Below, piece by piece: positions 46,865 to 57,179 of a stretch of DNA of 64,000 nt. Source of the DNA: Lepus europaeus (lineage: Eukaryota; Chordata; Mammalia; Lagomorpha; Leporidae). The notes under the pieces were generated by a model, which saw only the letters and a list, made by a program, of their open reading frames with translations, made no database searches and was not told the DNA's origin. The stretch is from assembly GCF_033115175.1 (NCBI RefSeq), contig NC_084835.1:95167948-95231947 (forward strand), in the 5' to 3' direction. Made by a program: the position numbers and the translations under genes. Position 1 is the first letter of the stretch. Each line of letters opens with the position of its first letter.

Positions 46865-47145
46865 CTGGGTTCTGAATGCCTGTGTCCCCTACAGTCCTCT
46901 GCTGGAACCCTCAGCCCAAGATGGCCTTGGGAAGTGATGGGGATGGGGCCTTCACGAACCCTTAAAAGAGTTCCGAGAGTGACCCCTACCCCTTCCACCC
47001 AGCGAGGCTGTGTACAGACCAGGCAGGGGCCCCTCGCCCAGAATGGAATCTGCCTGCAGGGGACAGCCAGGCGCCTGCTGTTCAGAAGCCACCCAGGCTG
47101 TGGCATTTGTAGTAGCAGCCCAAAGAGAGCTGGGCTTCCCCTCTG
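46865..47145 (+). mobile_element. MaLR-type LTR fragment (MST/MLT1-like), copy 1
   Basis: GCCTGTGTCCCCTACAGTCC, GGAACCCTCAGCCCAAGATG, CCTTAAAAGAGTTCCGAGAG and GAAGCCACCCAGGCTGTGGC ATTTGTAGTAGCAGCCC follow MaLR LTR order. Confidence 0.7.
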
Positions 47146-47594
47146 TAAAACCGGCAAGAACAATGCGCTCCACGTGCAGCATAGGTGAGATGTGACACTG
47201 GTGAGCATTTCAGAGAGCACTGGCACACAGGGGTGCCCTGTTCCCGCCATGAAGGGGTGGGTGCTGCCCGTGGACGCCAGAGGGAGGGCTGGGGGGTCCG
47301 AGGCCTACTTACAGTCCGTCTGCGGGTGGATGCAGGGCCGGGTTGGGGGGTGAGGAACTCGGGAAGCAGTTCTGCTGCCTGCACGGGTGACCTCCTGCTG
47401 CTGCTGCCCTCAGCAAACCCCTCCCCTGCCACCTCGTGGACCGAGCCCACGCTAAAACCATGGACGTGGCCTTGATCACCCAGCTCCGCTGCAGACCCCG
47501 GGCATTGACACAGGGGGGCCTTGCAGACCCTAGAGGAACAGCCCCTCCCTGGGACAGCCCATTCCAAGCAAGAGTAAACCTGGGATGCCTGAAT

Positions 47595-47850
47595 GTCTAA
47601 CTCATCCGCTGAAACCCTCAGCCCAAGATGGCTTTGGGAAATGATGGAGGTGGGGCCCTCACGAATGGAAACCCTTGAAAAAGTTCCAAGAGTGACCCCC
47701 AGTGAGGCCAAAGGGGGCCTTCGTCCAGAAGGGCACCGTGTGTGTGCAAACCAACGGAGAGCTCCTGGCCCTGCCATCTCCTCTCCCAGGCCCCACGCTC
47801 GGGGCCCAGTTCTCCAGCCCTGATAAACACCAGGGCCAGGCTCCAGCAAC
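47595..47850 (+). mobile_element. MaLR-type LTR fragment, copy 2
   Basis: AACCCTCAGCCCAAGATGGC, GGTGGGGCCCTCACGAATGG and AAAAAGTTCCAAGAGTGACC parallel copy 1, in the same orientation and about 730 bases away. Confidence 0.6.
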
Positions 47851-47859
47851 CTGCCACAG

Positions 47860-48450
47860 CCCCTCCACTCCAGAACCCTGGGAAATGACTGAGCCCAGCC
47901 AATCAGAAGCCTGCGAACCCCAGCTCAGCAGTTCCTGCTGCGGGAACCCAGCGAAGGCTGCTGCCCACATGGCCCCTTGCTGCTCTGTCTCCTGCCTGAC
48001 CTGGGCCCCCACCCCCACCTGTGGTCCTTCGTGTGTGCCACGCCTCCTGTTTTCAGGGATCTGTCAGGACATACACCTCTTCCTTCATGACAGTCAGGAC
48101 TCAAACAATCCTTGGGGACCCTGAAAACACTCCACGCGATGCCTCAGCCAAGTCATCGGAACTGCCCCACGCCCACGCCTGGGCGCTTAGCCTCAACTTC
48201 CCATCTGGAAAATGGAACCAATGGCGTTCGCTGCCTTTTCCACCCTGCCTGGCCTTTGCTTTGGGGGATGTACCGCTCCAGCATGGTGGCAAACAATGAC
48301 GGACTTAGAAAACACGACAGTGAGAGGCTCTGTCCCCCAGGGTCACCCCAGCTTCTCTTCTTGACAAGATTCCCAGGGGCCGCCTCTGAGGGAAGCCACA
48401 GAAATCCCCATGTGGCCTGGACACAGACCATGGTCTGGACCCAGAGGAGG
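47860..48450. other. ST8SIA5 E2-E3 intron, unassigned part
   Basis: No exon or clear repeat was seen. Confidence 0.4.
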
Positions 48451-48453
48451 CCC

Positions 48454-48714
48454 GGGGCGGGCGTTTGGCATGGTGACTAAGAGATCAGTTAGAATGTTCA
48501 TGTCCCACATACGAGTTACCTAACCCAGAGCAGGCTCCTGACTTCAGCTGGTGCAGACCCTGGCAGCCAGCAGGGACAGCCCAGGGGACTCAGTTCCTGC
48601 CACCACGTGCACCACCTGGGAGACCAGGAGTCAGTTCTAGTTTCTGGCTTTAGCTCAGCCCAGTCCTGGTTGTTATAGGCATCTGGGGAGTGAACAAATG
48701 GATGCGGGAGTCTC

Positions 48715-48761
<47 letters not shown>

Positions 48762-48836
48762 CTCTCTCTGTCTCTCTATCTCTCTCTCTCCCTCCCTCCC
48801 TCCCTCCCTCTCCTCCAGCAAATAAATAAATTTTAA
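48454..48836 (+). repeat. CSINE, old copy with long CT tract
   Basis: GGGCGGGCGTTTGGCATGGT head, a nearly 95-base TC/TG tract (48718-48812) and AAATAAATAAATTTT tail. Confidence 0.92.
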
Positions 48837-48883
48837 AATGAGGCTTACATTTTGTGTAAGGACACATGAAAAGGTTGAGTGAA

Positions 48884-49234
48884 GGCCGGCGCCGCAGCTC
48901 ACTAGGCTAATCCTCCGCCTTGTGGCGCCGGCACACCGGGTTCTAGTCCCGGTCGGGGCACCGATCCTGTCCCGGTTGCCCCTCTTCCAGGCCAGCTCTC
49001 TGCTGTGGCCAGGGAGTGCAGTGGAGGATGGCCCAAGTGCTTGGGCCCTGCACCCCATGGGAGACCAGGAGAAGCACCTGGCTCCTGCCATCGGATCAGC
49101 GCGGTGCGCCGGCCGCAGTGCACCGGCCGTGGCAGCCATTGGAGGGTGAACCAATGGCAAAGGAAGACCTTTCTCTCTGTCTCTCTCTCACTGTCCGCTC
49201 TGCCTGTCAAAAAAAAAAAAAAAAAAAAAAAAAA
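48884..49234 (+). repeat. CSINE, young subfamily
   Basis: Flanked by AAAAGGTTGAGTGAA and AAAAGTTGAGTGAA; about 26 A in the tail. Confidence 0.97.
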
Positions 49235-49343
49235 GTTGAGTGAAAAATGCAGTTTCAAAAACTAGGATTATCCAAAAAGAGTTACACACACATTTGGGAA
49301 TGCAGGGAGAAAGGAATAAATTGTAACAAAATATTCACAGGAG

Positions 49344-49632
49344 AGGGACCAGCACTGGGGCGTAGCAGGTGGAGCCGTCGCCTGCAGGGCCAGCATCCCA
49401 TATAGGCGCTGGTTCAAGTCCCGGCTGTTTCTACTTCCGATCCAGCTCTCTGCTGTGGCCTGGGAAAGCAGTAGAAGATGGCCCAAGTCCTTGGACCCCT
49501 GCACCTACGTGGAAGACCCAGGGGGCTCCTGGTTCGGATCGGTGCAGCTCCGGCCATTGCAGCCATATAGGGAGTGAACCAGCGGATGGAAGACTTCTCT
49601 CTTTGCCTCTCCTTCTCTCTGTAAATCTTCAT
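49344..49632 (+). repeat. CSINE, tail-less or 3'-truncated
   Basis: AGGGACCAGCACTGGGGCGT head through CTCTCTGTAAATCTTC; no A-rich tail. Confidence 0.9.
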
Positions 49633-49739
49633 AGGGGTTTCTTGGGGTCATGAGATCATGAGTGATTTTTAAAATGCTTTTTGGCATTCCGATAAGCTTC
49701 CGTCATGGGGTTATGATTCTCGTATTGTAGAAAGTAGCT

Positions 49740-50700
49740 TTTAAAAATGTCTTTTTTTCTTTAACTCAGGGCACTCCCTCCACCTATCTCGAGCCTCCCC
49801 TTGCCTGCAGGGACTGAGGGCAGCTGTGTCGCCAGCCTTCTTTGGCTGCATCAGCATCTCCTCGGGAGCCAGACACCGTCTCTTCTTTCAGTTCTGGAAA
49901 GACTATCTCTACCTTGGCATCTCACAGGTATAAATAGCCCCGGCCGGTCACATCAGAGCCCAGTGCCTCTCAGATGCCGCTCGGCTTCCGGCAGCCAGAT
50001 CCGATGCTGGCACCAGCTGCATCTATCCTACCCTGGTCTCCGGGTCCTCGAGGACAGAGGGGACAGGGCTGGGCAGCCCGGCTGCCTGCTCAGCAGTGAC
50101 AGAATCCTCTAGGTGAGAAGACAAGTGTAGACGGCTGAAGGAGGTGACCCTGGGAGCCCTGGATGTGACTTCCCCTCCTGTGCCCCAGCTCTGCAGGCTA
50201 AGCAGGCCCCGGGTCTGGCCTGCACACAGCCTGGCTCTGTAACCCCTGCCAGCCTTCCTACAGGAGCTGGGCCCTACAGAGGCTCCCCCGGGCCCACGCA
50301 CCCTCCTTGGAAGGCCACAACACTGTGGGCCCCAGCAATCATGGCCAGAACAAGGTGAGGCCTGTGCGCTGGCTTTGTGTCTTTCCCCTCCCTCCCTCCC
50401 ACACACACACTCGCAGATGACAATGGTGGTATTCAAGAGAGCAGGTGTGCAGGGAGGCCCCCGTGTCAGGTAGGAGCACACCTGTTAGGGAAGCAGGGAT
50501 GCCCCTCAGCTCAGCCATGGGAACCCCGGGCTCCCGTCAAACCCGGTGCAGAGTCTGAGAACCACTGAGAGGCTGATTATGCCACACTGGCTAAAAACTC
50601 CAGCAGCCAGATGGCACCTCTGTGCAAATTAGGAAAAGGCATGTTCTCTGCAGATACATTAAGCCCCGTGCCAGCCACTTGGCTGGTCTAGTGAGCCTGA
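49740..50700. other. ST8SIA5 E2-E3 intron, unassigned part
   Basis: No exon or repeat was recognised. Confidence 0.4.
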
Positions 50701-50728
50701 GCTGCACTTCGGCCCTACTGGACGCTTA

Positions 50729-51053
50729 TTTTTTTTTTAAGATTATTTATTTGAAAGTCAGAGTTACACAGAGAAGGAGAGGCAGAGAAAGAGGTCTTTC
50801 ATCCGCTGGGTTCACTCCCCAGTTGGCTGCAACAGCTAGAGCTGCACTGATCTGAAGCCAGGAGCCAGGAGCTTCTTCTGGGTCTCCCATGCAGGTGCAG
50901 GGGCCCAAGGATTTGGACCATCTTCTACTGCTCTCCCAGGTCATCATAGAGAGCTGGATCAGAACTAGAGCAGCCAGGACTTGAACTGGCACCCATATGG
51001 GATGCCAGCACTGCAGGCAGCAGCTTTACCCACTACACCACCATGCTGGCCCC
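50729..51053 (-). repeat. CSINE, typical copy, sense to ST8SIA5
   Basis: T run, GATTATTTATTTGAAAGTCA, and reversed head ending CCACCATGCTGGCCCC. Flanks TGGACGCTTAT and TGGACACTTTT. Confidence 0.95.
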
Positions 51054-51074
51054 TGGACACTTTTTTAAAGACAG

Positions 51075-51405
51075 AATTTATTTTATTTTTCAATGTGTAT
51101 TTATTTATTTTCATTTTACTTGAAAGGCAAAGACACATAGGCAGATAGAGATCTTCCATCCACTGGTTCACTGCCCAAATGCCTACAAGAGATAGGGCTG
51201 GGCCAAACTGAAACCAGGAGCCCAGAACTCCTTCTGAGTCTCCCATGTGGGTGGCAGGGACCCAAGTACTTGAGCCATCACCTGCTGCCTCCCAGGGTGC
51301 ACATTAACAGGAGGTGGGAGGTATAGCTGGGACTCAAAACCATTTTGATATGGGACGCGGGCAACCCCAGTGGTGTCCGCACCTCTGTGCCAAATGCTCA
51401 CCCAC
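51075..51405 (-). repeat. CSINE, older copy, sense to ST8SIA5
   Basis: TTATTTATTTTCATTTTACT TGAAAGGC tail side and reversed body; it sits directly beside the previous CSINE. Confidence 0.9.
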
Positions 51406-51494
51406 CAACTTGCCTCCTTGGCTAAGGATCTTTGTTCGGTGCCCACCTTGCACAGCTGTACATGGCAGCCTGACACCAGATCCTGTAAGTTGTT

Positions 51495-51570
51495 CTTGTC
51501 TAGTCTCCCAACAGCTCTGTGAGCTAGGTATCACTTCTCCAGTTATACCTGAGACTCAGGCCATGAGAGC
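51495..51570 (+). repeat. MIR-type fragment
   Basis: CAACAGCTCTGTGAGCTAGG TATCACTTCTCCAG followed by GACTCAGGCC. Confidence 0.65.
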
Positions 51571-51781
51571 CCACTCGGCCAGCAAACAGCACTGCTGCAA
51601 GGGAAACTCAGGCTTCTGAGAGCCTCAAACCCATGCTCGGAAGCACATCGACACCTGCCGGCCACGGTCAGGGGGTTTCCTGGTCGGCAGCCCCCTCTCT
51701 CCCTCTTCCCAAGGGTGCCAGTCCCTCAGTAAGCTCAGCGCTATTTCTAGAGTCAGAACAGCTGCCACGTGGAGAGAGCAG

Positions 51782-51802
51782 CCCCCCCCCCCCCCCCCCC
51801 CC
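51782..51802 (+). repeat. Homopolymer run of 21 C
   Basis: Uninterrupted C. On the transcribed strand this is 21 G inside the ST8SIA5 intron. Confidence 0.97.
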
Positions 51803-51809
51803 AGCCAGC

Positions 51810-52780
51810 ACAGCAGGGCCCAGAGAGCAGAGCGTGAGAGTCACAGGACTGGAGTTTCCACCCAGAGAGAGCCAAAGGGGCAAGAAGGGCCCGGCGGTGA
51901 ACCTCCATGGGTCACGGCTGCCAGGCGCAGCCACTGCCATGAGCGGAGGAGAGCCTTGGCGGGGGCCCCTGGCTGGACCACAGCTCTGCCTTACCCCCCA
52001 CCCGCCCTCTCTGGGCCACTGCTGCCTGGTCCACGGCCAGGAGTCGCCAGAGCTGTTTGGAGACAGCAGAACTGAAAGCCAGCAGCCCGATGCTCCGGGT
52101 GTAACTCGTGCTGGTCCTGCGGTTAGTCTGCTCCTGGGGGTTTCCTCACGCCCCGTCATTCCTGGCGTGGGCGCAGGGACGGGGCGTCAGAAGCCTGATG
52201 AGACAGCCACACCTCCTTCCCCCAGCCAGAAGGTGCTCGGGGCCCCAGAGCCTGTGTCTCGTCTGATCCCTGCAAAAGTGCACACGCCACGGCCTTACTT
52301 TCCTGGCCAGGACAGGGAGCCCTGTAAGCTCTCCTTTGTACCACGCAGGTGAACAGTCTGGAAGGCTCAGTGCATGCGCCCCAGCTCGGGCCAGGGGCCT
52401 TCCTGCAGGGCTTCAGCTGTCCCCCAGGGCCTAAGCCAAGAGCTGTGTCCTTGTCGCCTCCTTCCCCTCATCTCCCGCCAAATCTGCCCACTTGTACTCC
52501 TCCACCCCAGACACGGGCGGATCCCGCCTCCCTGTCTCACCCGGCTCAGCCTCTGTCCAGAACACTCCTTCCCCATGGCTTCCCAGTTGCCATCTACATA
52601 CCCCTCCATCAGAGGTCTTCTCACTGGCCCCCTACTATGTGCCAGGCACAGTTTCAAGTCCGAATATAGCAGTGGACAGGGCACACAAACTGCACGCTAC
52701 CTAGAGCTCCTACGAGGGAGGACAGGACGATACCCACTCAGCAGCGCCAAGTCGTGCTGAGCTCTTCCCCCAAAAAATGA
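51810..52780. other. ST8SIA5 E2-E3 intron, unassigned part
   Basis: GC-rich with a 239-residue open frame of no recognisable family. CTACTATGTGCCAGGCACAG near 52634 looks like an ancient L2/MIR scrap. Confidence 0.4.
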
Positions 52781-52789
52781 CCAGCAGGA

Positions 52790-53300
52790 CAGGCAGCAAG
52801 GATGGCCTCTCTGGACAGGTGCCATGAACAGAGGCATGAGGCCCTGTACAGAAGTGCAAGAGAACTTTCCAGAAAGGGAGGCATGAGTAGATACAAACAC
52901 CAAGAGCCGGTCGGCAGCAGGGGCGTCAGCTGGCAGTGTGGCTGGGGCAGAGGGCTACAGGCAGGATCAGCGAGGTGGGCAGCGCCAGGCCAAACTGGGC
53001 CTTGTGAGCCACCCAGGATCATGGGGACCCAGCGGAGCATTTAGGCAGGAGGGCAACAGGCTCTGATTTAAAAGTTCATGCTGGTTGGGACCGGCGTTGT
53101 GGTACAGCAGGTTAACACCTGGCCTGAAGCGCCGGCATCCCATATGGGCACCGGTTCGAGACCCGGCTGCTCCACTTCTGATCCAGCTCTCTGCTATGAC
53201 CTGGGACAGCAGTAGAAGATGGCCCAAGTCCTTGGGCCCCTGCACCCATGTGGGAGGAGACAGGCCCATGAAATAGTCTAGGGATGTGATGGGTAGGACA
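52790..53300 (+). repeat. Ancient dispersed repeat, interrupted by a CSINE fragment
   Basis: GGGCCTTGTGAGCCACCCAG GATCATGGGGACC, GCAACAGGCTCTGATTTAAA AGTTCATGCTGG and then (after the CSINE) GACAGGCCCATGAAATAGTC follow the order of an old eutherian repeat I cannot name. Confidence 0.4.
53088..53255 (+). repeat. CSINE, 3'-truncated
   Basis: The 5' head to CACCCATGTGGGAGG is intact, but the second half, CT tract and A tail are missing. This is unusual because LINE-dependent SINEs normally lose their 5' end. Confidence 0.93.
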
Positions 53301-53309
53301 GCCACTGGC

Positions 53310-54195
53310 TAAGGTTTAGACCAACCCGTCGGGCGGCAGAGCCGTTTACAGGGGTGGGGAGCTGAGCAGGCTTGGGTGTGAATGCAAAGGCCTGGGGGCT
53401 GTGGGGAGGTTGCTGCAGCGCTTAGCAGACCGGGAGGAGGCGATGGGTCCATAGGTGGCCGGCGTGCATGTGTGCAGCCCAGGGCAGGGTCAGGGCTGCA
53501 GACATACACAGCAGAGTCAAACACCACGGACTCCATGACATCCCCGGGGGAGACAGGGCAGACGGAGGGGAGGAGAGGGCAGAGGGCAGGCCTGCGGCCA
53601 GCTCTGACGTCCAGATGCTGGCAGAGGACGCTGAGAAGGATCGGCCACACGTGGGAGGAAACCCCAGACACAGCCAAGCGATGTGGACGCTAGGTGGAGG
53701 GAACACACCCAGGACAGGAGGATCCACGCCACCTGGTGCCAGCAGGGGCCAAGGAAGAGCGGGGTGGAGAGGGCACCATGGCCGTGGCAAACAGGGGGTC
53801 CCTAGCGGCCTCGACAAGAGCAGATTCGAGGGGGTGGGGACAGATGCCCCCTGGCACGGGTTGACCAGGAGCATGGGGACAGCAGCATCCCGGTGAGGAG
53901 AGCTGAGTGTATGGAGGCTGGGTCCTGACGCACGAAGGGACAGACTGGGTGTCCTGTGAGGCTCTGAAACCTCAGAGCAAACCCAGGAGGCGTAGCTGAG
54001 TGCCGGCGGCGAGGGAGGAGGACGTGCACGCTAAGCAGGGGGCTGTGCAGGGTGGAGGAGATGGCCTCTCCAGCGCAGCGAGCACCGTCCCCGACAATGC
54101 CAGCCGTCCTGGTGGCCACCGACTGCGGGCGACATGTGGCTACACAGAGGGGAAACCAGGAAGAGCCTCCCCAGCCTCGCCTCTGCCGGTGCCCC
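53310..54195. other. ST8SIA5 E2-E3 intron, unassigned part
   Basis: G-rich sequence, possibly a continuation of the ancient repeat; no exon was seen. Confidence 0.4.
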
Positions 54196-54201
54196 CTAAG
54201 C

Positions 54202-54243
54202 TGATCCCCAGGTAGATCTGGGTGATCCCCAGGTAGATCTGGG
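54202..54243 (+). repeat. 21-bp perfect tandem duplication
   Basis: TGATCCCCAGGTAGATCTGG plus G occurs twice without spacer. Confidence 0.97.
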
Positions 54244-54498
54244 TGCTCCGGGTCCAACCCCAGCTCTCCTTCCTTTCCTTTCACTTTCCTGGCCACAGCC
54301 TCCTGCCTCTGGCCTCAGGAGGGGGGATCCGCCCGGAGAGGGGGCGCCACCTCCCCAGGACACTGCTGCAGGCGAGGGTGACGCTGCAGCTCTCCGCGAC
54401 CCTGCTTCCTCATCAGCAAAGGGGCAGCAGGGATAGTCAGGGGGAGGCCTAAATGCCATCACACATGCACGTGTTGGGTAGGAGGTCAGAAATTAGCC

Positions 54499-54544
54499 TG
54501 TGTGTGTGTGTGTGTGTGCGTGCGAGAGAGACAGAGAGAGAGAA

Positions 54545-54575
<31 letters not shown>

Positions 54576-54583
54576 CAGAGAGA
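54499..54583 (+). repeat. (TG)n(GA)n microsatellite
   Basis: About ten TG units followed by a GA/CAGA-rich tract. Confidence 0.93.
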
Positions 54584-54589
54584 TGAGGA

Positions 54590-55140
54590 AAACAGCAGTT
54601 TCTTGGGAAAGGAATTTAACAGCCTGGGAAGCCCACCTTGGGAGCAGCCCAGGATTTTATACCTCAAAGTCCTGCCCACACCCCAATCACTGTACAGGTG
54701 GCCTCAGTTGTCCCGCCCACCCCCCCTAAGAAAAGCTCCCCTCTCAGCTCAGCATCATAGGGGTTACCCAGTCTGATAACAGTGGACAGTGAAACCTTCC
54801 CAGCCTTCCCTTCACCCAGAAGGGTGCCCTGGGGGAAGCCCCTCTGCCCAGCACACCAGCCAGCCAGGTGGGCTACCCCATCTGATAGCACTGAACAGTG
54901 AAACCTCGGGAGGGATTTTACCTAACTCACAGTCAGCAAACCTTCTGCCCGGGGGGGGGGCGGGGGGGGGGGTCCAGACCACCCTTCTCTTATAAGCCCC
55001 AGTGTGAATACAGACCCTGTGCTCAGCTCTCAGCTCTTTCCTGAGCCGCCCACCTGGCCTGCCAGGTGTATCCTCTCTATTAAAGCATGCAACCTTGCTC
55101 TCCCCACTCTGAGTGAGTGGGCACCCTGTCTCGGCTGCCA
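54590..55140 (+). mobile_element. LTR-like block with duplicated U3 module
   Basis: A TATA-like CTCTTATAAGCCCC (about 54988) is followed 90 bases on by ATTAAA (55079-55084) and then a U5-like stretch ending CTGTCTCGGCTGCCA. Upstream, GGGTTACCCAGTCTGATAAC (54761) and GGGCTACCCCATCTGATAGC (54870) head two related modules 109 bases apart. The outer ends are uncertain and no target duplication was found. Confidence 0.45.
54951..54972 (+). repeat. G run of 10 + C + 11 G
   Basis: It lies between the duplicated modules and the TATA-like motif of the LTR-like block. Confidence 0.97.
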
Positions 55141-55149
55141 TCTGCAGAG

Positions 55150-56600
55150 GTGTCCATCTGTTCTGATGGATGCCCTACCCCCCGGAAACCTTGCTCCCTG
55201 GCTGACCCCTGCTCTCCGTCTCACATCTGAATTCTTGCACGAAGACAAGAACCCATTCCGCTCATCTCTGCTAACAGAGGGTGCCCAGCACGGCGACCGG
55301 CACACAGTCAGCTCCCGGTGACGCCGGGCAGTGGGGCAGCACCGTGAGACCCACACCTTGCCCCTTCGTGGGAGCGCCTCGGACTGCCACGTCCCGCTCG
55401 CGGAGCACTCGCCATCTGTCCCCTGCGATTTATGACCTAATTAGACACTGTCTGGAAACAATTAGGGAACAATTCGCTACAGCATGATGAAGTGCTAAGT
55501 GGAAGACAGTCCCGTTCCTTCCAGCTCTAAACTGTGACAATCCCAGACCCATCCCATACAGGGCTTGCCAGACACATGGGGAGCTCGGTGCTGGCCCTGC
55601 ACACGCGCTCGGCTCTCTTGTGCACACAGGGCTCCCTGGGTGGCATCAGTTTGGGGGCCTCTCTTTTCCCCCAGGGCTGGGGCTGCCCTCTGCCTCGGGG
55701 AGTCTTCCCCACCAGCTGCCGTGGCCTGCCCAGCTCTGCCTTAGACCTGAACACAGGGCTCCCTGAGGTGCCTTTAACACCTCCTCAAACCGTCTCATCT
55801 CAGACAGAAGGGCCAAGGCTGGTGTGGGATTGGAAAGAAGGAGCCAGCGAGGCCGGCCAGGCCACCTGTGGGCTGTGCCTGGGGCTGGGGGCCAGAGAGC
55901 CCTGGAGATGTGTGTGCAGAGAGTCCATCCAAGTCTCCAAGGTCGGAGACTTGGGGAATGCCTGAGCAGACATGAGGTTGGAGGTGCACCTCCTGGAGAG
56001 TTCGCTGTGCGGACACAGCTCACAGAAGGTGCAGTCAGGGAGAATCAGATGGCTGGGGCCACCGGGGAAGGCTTCAAGGAGGAGGCAGGGTGGGAGGAAC
56101 ACAGTGGTGACAGGATTTGGATGTGGAGCAGAAGCCGAGCGGGGCCCTGTGGGCTGTGGGTATGGGCCAAGCTGAGAGTCGTTCCAGCTGCTGGCACAGC
56201 CCCGGAGGGGCGCTGCTTTCACCCGGGGAACTGGAGGAACCTCTCCTGGGATGTCCTGAGGCAGTGGACGGGACAATGCTCACCGGCAAGAGTACAGCAG
56301 CCTCTGCCTGCCCTAGAACCGACACTGGGCGAAGGCACTGAGCTGGCCAGGCTGGCCAAGGGTGCCGCCTTCCCTCCCGGAACTGCCGGGCTCCGCGATG
56401 GGCTCCGCAAAGGACTCTGGGCCGTTGGCTGACCTGCGGCCTCACCCCCCTCTACTCTGCGCACCTCTCTTCCCAGCCAGCCGCCACGACCCTCACACAC
56501 TTCTCTCTGAGAAAAACCTGCCAGAGGGGTAAATCTCTAAGGGAGCATTTGGGAACACCGAAGCCAAACCCTGCTTTCTTACCAAGCTTTTGCTAATTCC
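55150..56600. other. ST8SIA5 E2-E3 intron, unassigned part
   Basis: The A/T-richer 55425-55510 stretch contains CTAATTAG-like and CAATTAGG homeodomain-type cores. No exon was seen. Confidence 0.4.
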
Positions 56601-56830
56601 CTGCCTCATCCGCCCTTGTATTTAGCACTTACTGAGCACCTACTGCACGCCAGGTGCCACACTGGGTGCTGGGAAGCCACGGCTGAAGAAGCACAGTCGC
56701 AGACCAGTTCAGGAGAGGATGCAACACAACCACAGTCGGAGCGCCAGGTGAGACCCGTCCTCACAGCCGGCCTTCTTGCTCAAAGCATCCGCTTACGCAG
56801 AAACATTCGCTGACTACAGAAAGCAGTCCA

Positions 56831-57172
56831 GGGGCCGGCACTGCAGTGCACTGGGCTAAGCTGCTGCTAGTGTACCAGCATCCCATACCGGAACGTCATT
56901 TATAGCCCCGACTGTCCACTGCCTAGCCAGCTCCCACTGTCCCACTGCCAAAGCACCTGGGAGGCAGCAGCTGATAGCCCCAGTGCTTGGGCCCCTGTCA
57001 CCCACGTGGGAGACCTGGAAGGAGTTCCTGGCTCCTGGGTTCATCCTGACCCAGACCTGGCTGCTGAGGCCATTTGAGGAGTGAACTAGCAGGTCAAAGA
57101 TTGCTCTTGCTCACTCGCTTGCTCACTCTCTCTGTTACTCTACTTTCCAAATAAATAAGTATATTTTTTAAA
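56831..57172 (+). repeat. CSINE, older subfamily
   Basis: AGGGGCCGGCACTGCAGTGC head and AAATAAATAAGTATATTTTT tail. Confidence 0.95.
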
Positions 57173-57179
57173 AAGTTAT

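Noticed and set aside
47082..47849. 255-codon open frame on the minus strand
   Set aside because: It overlaps two MaLR-type LTR fragments, has no recognisable domain and no exon-like context.
51633..52352. 239-codon open frame on the plus strand
   Set aside because: Proline-, serine- and glycine-rich translation across the C21 run in a GC-rich intron; a composition effect.
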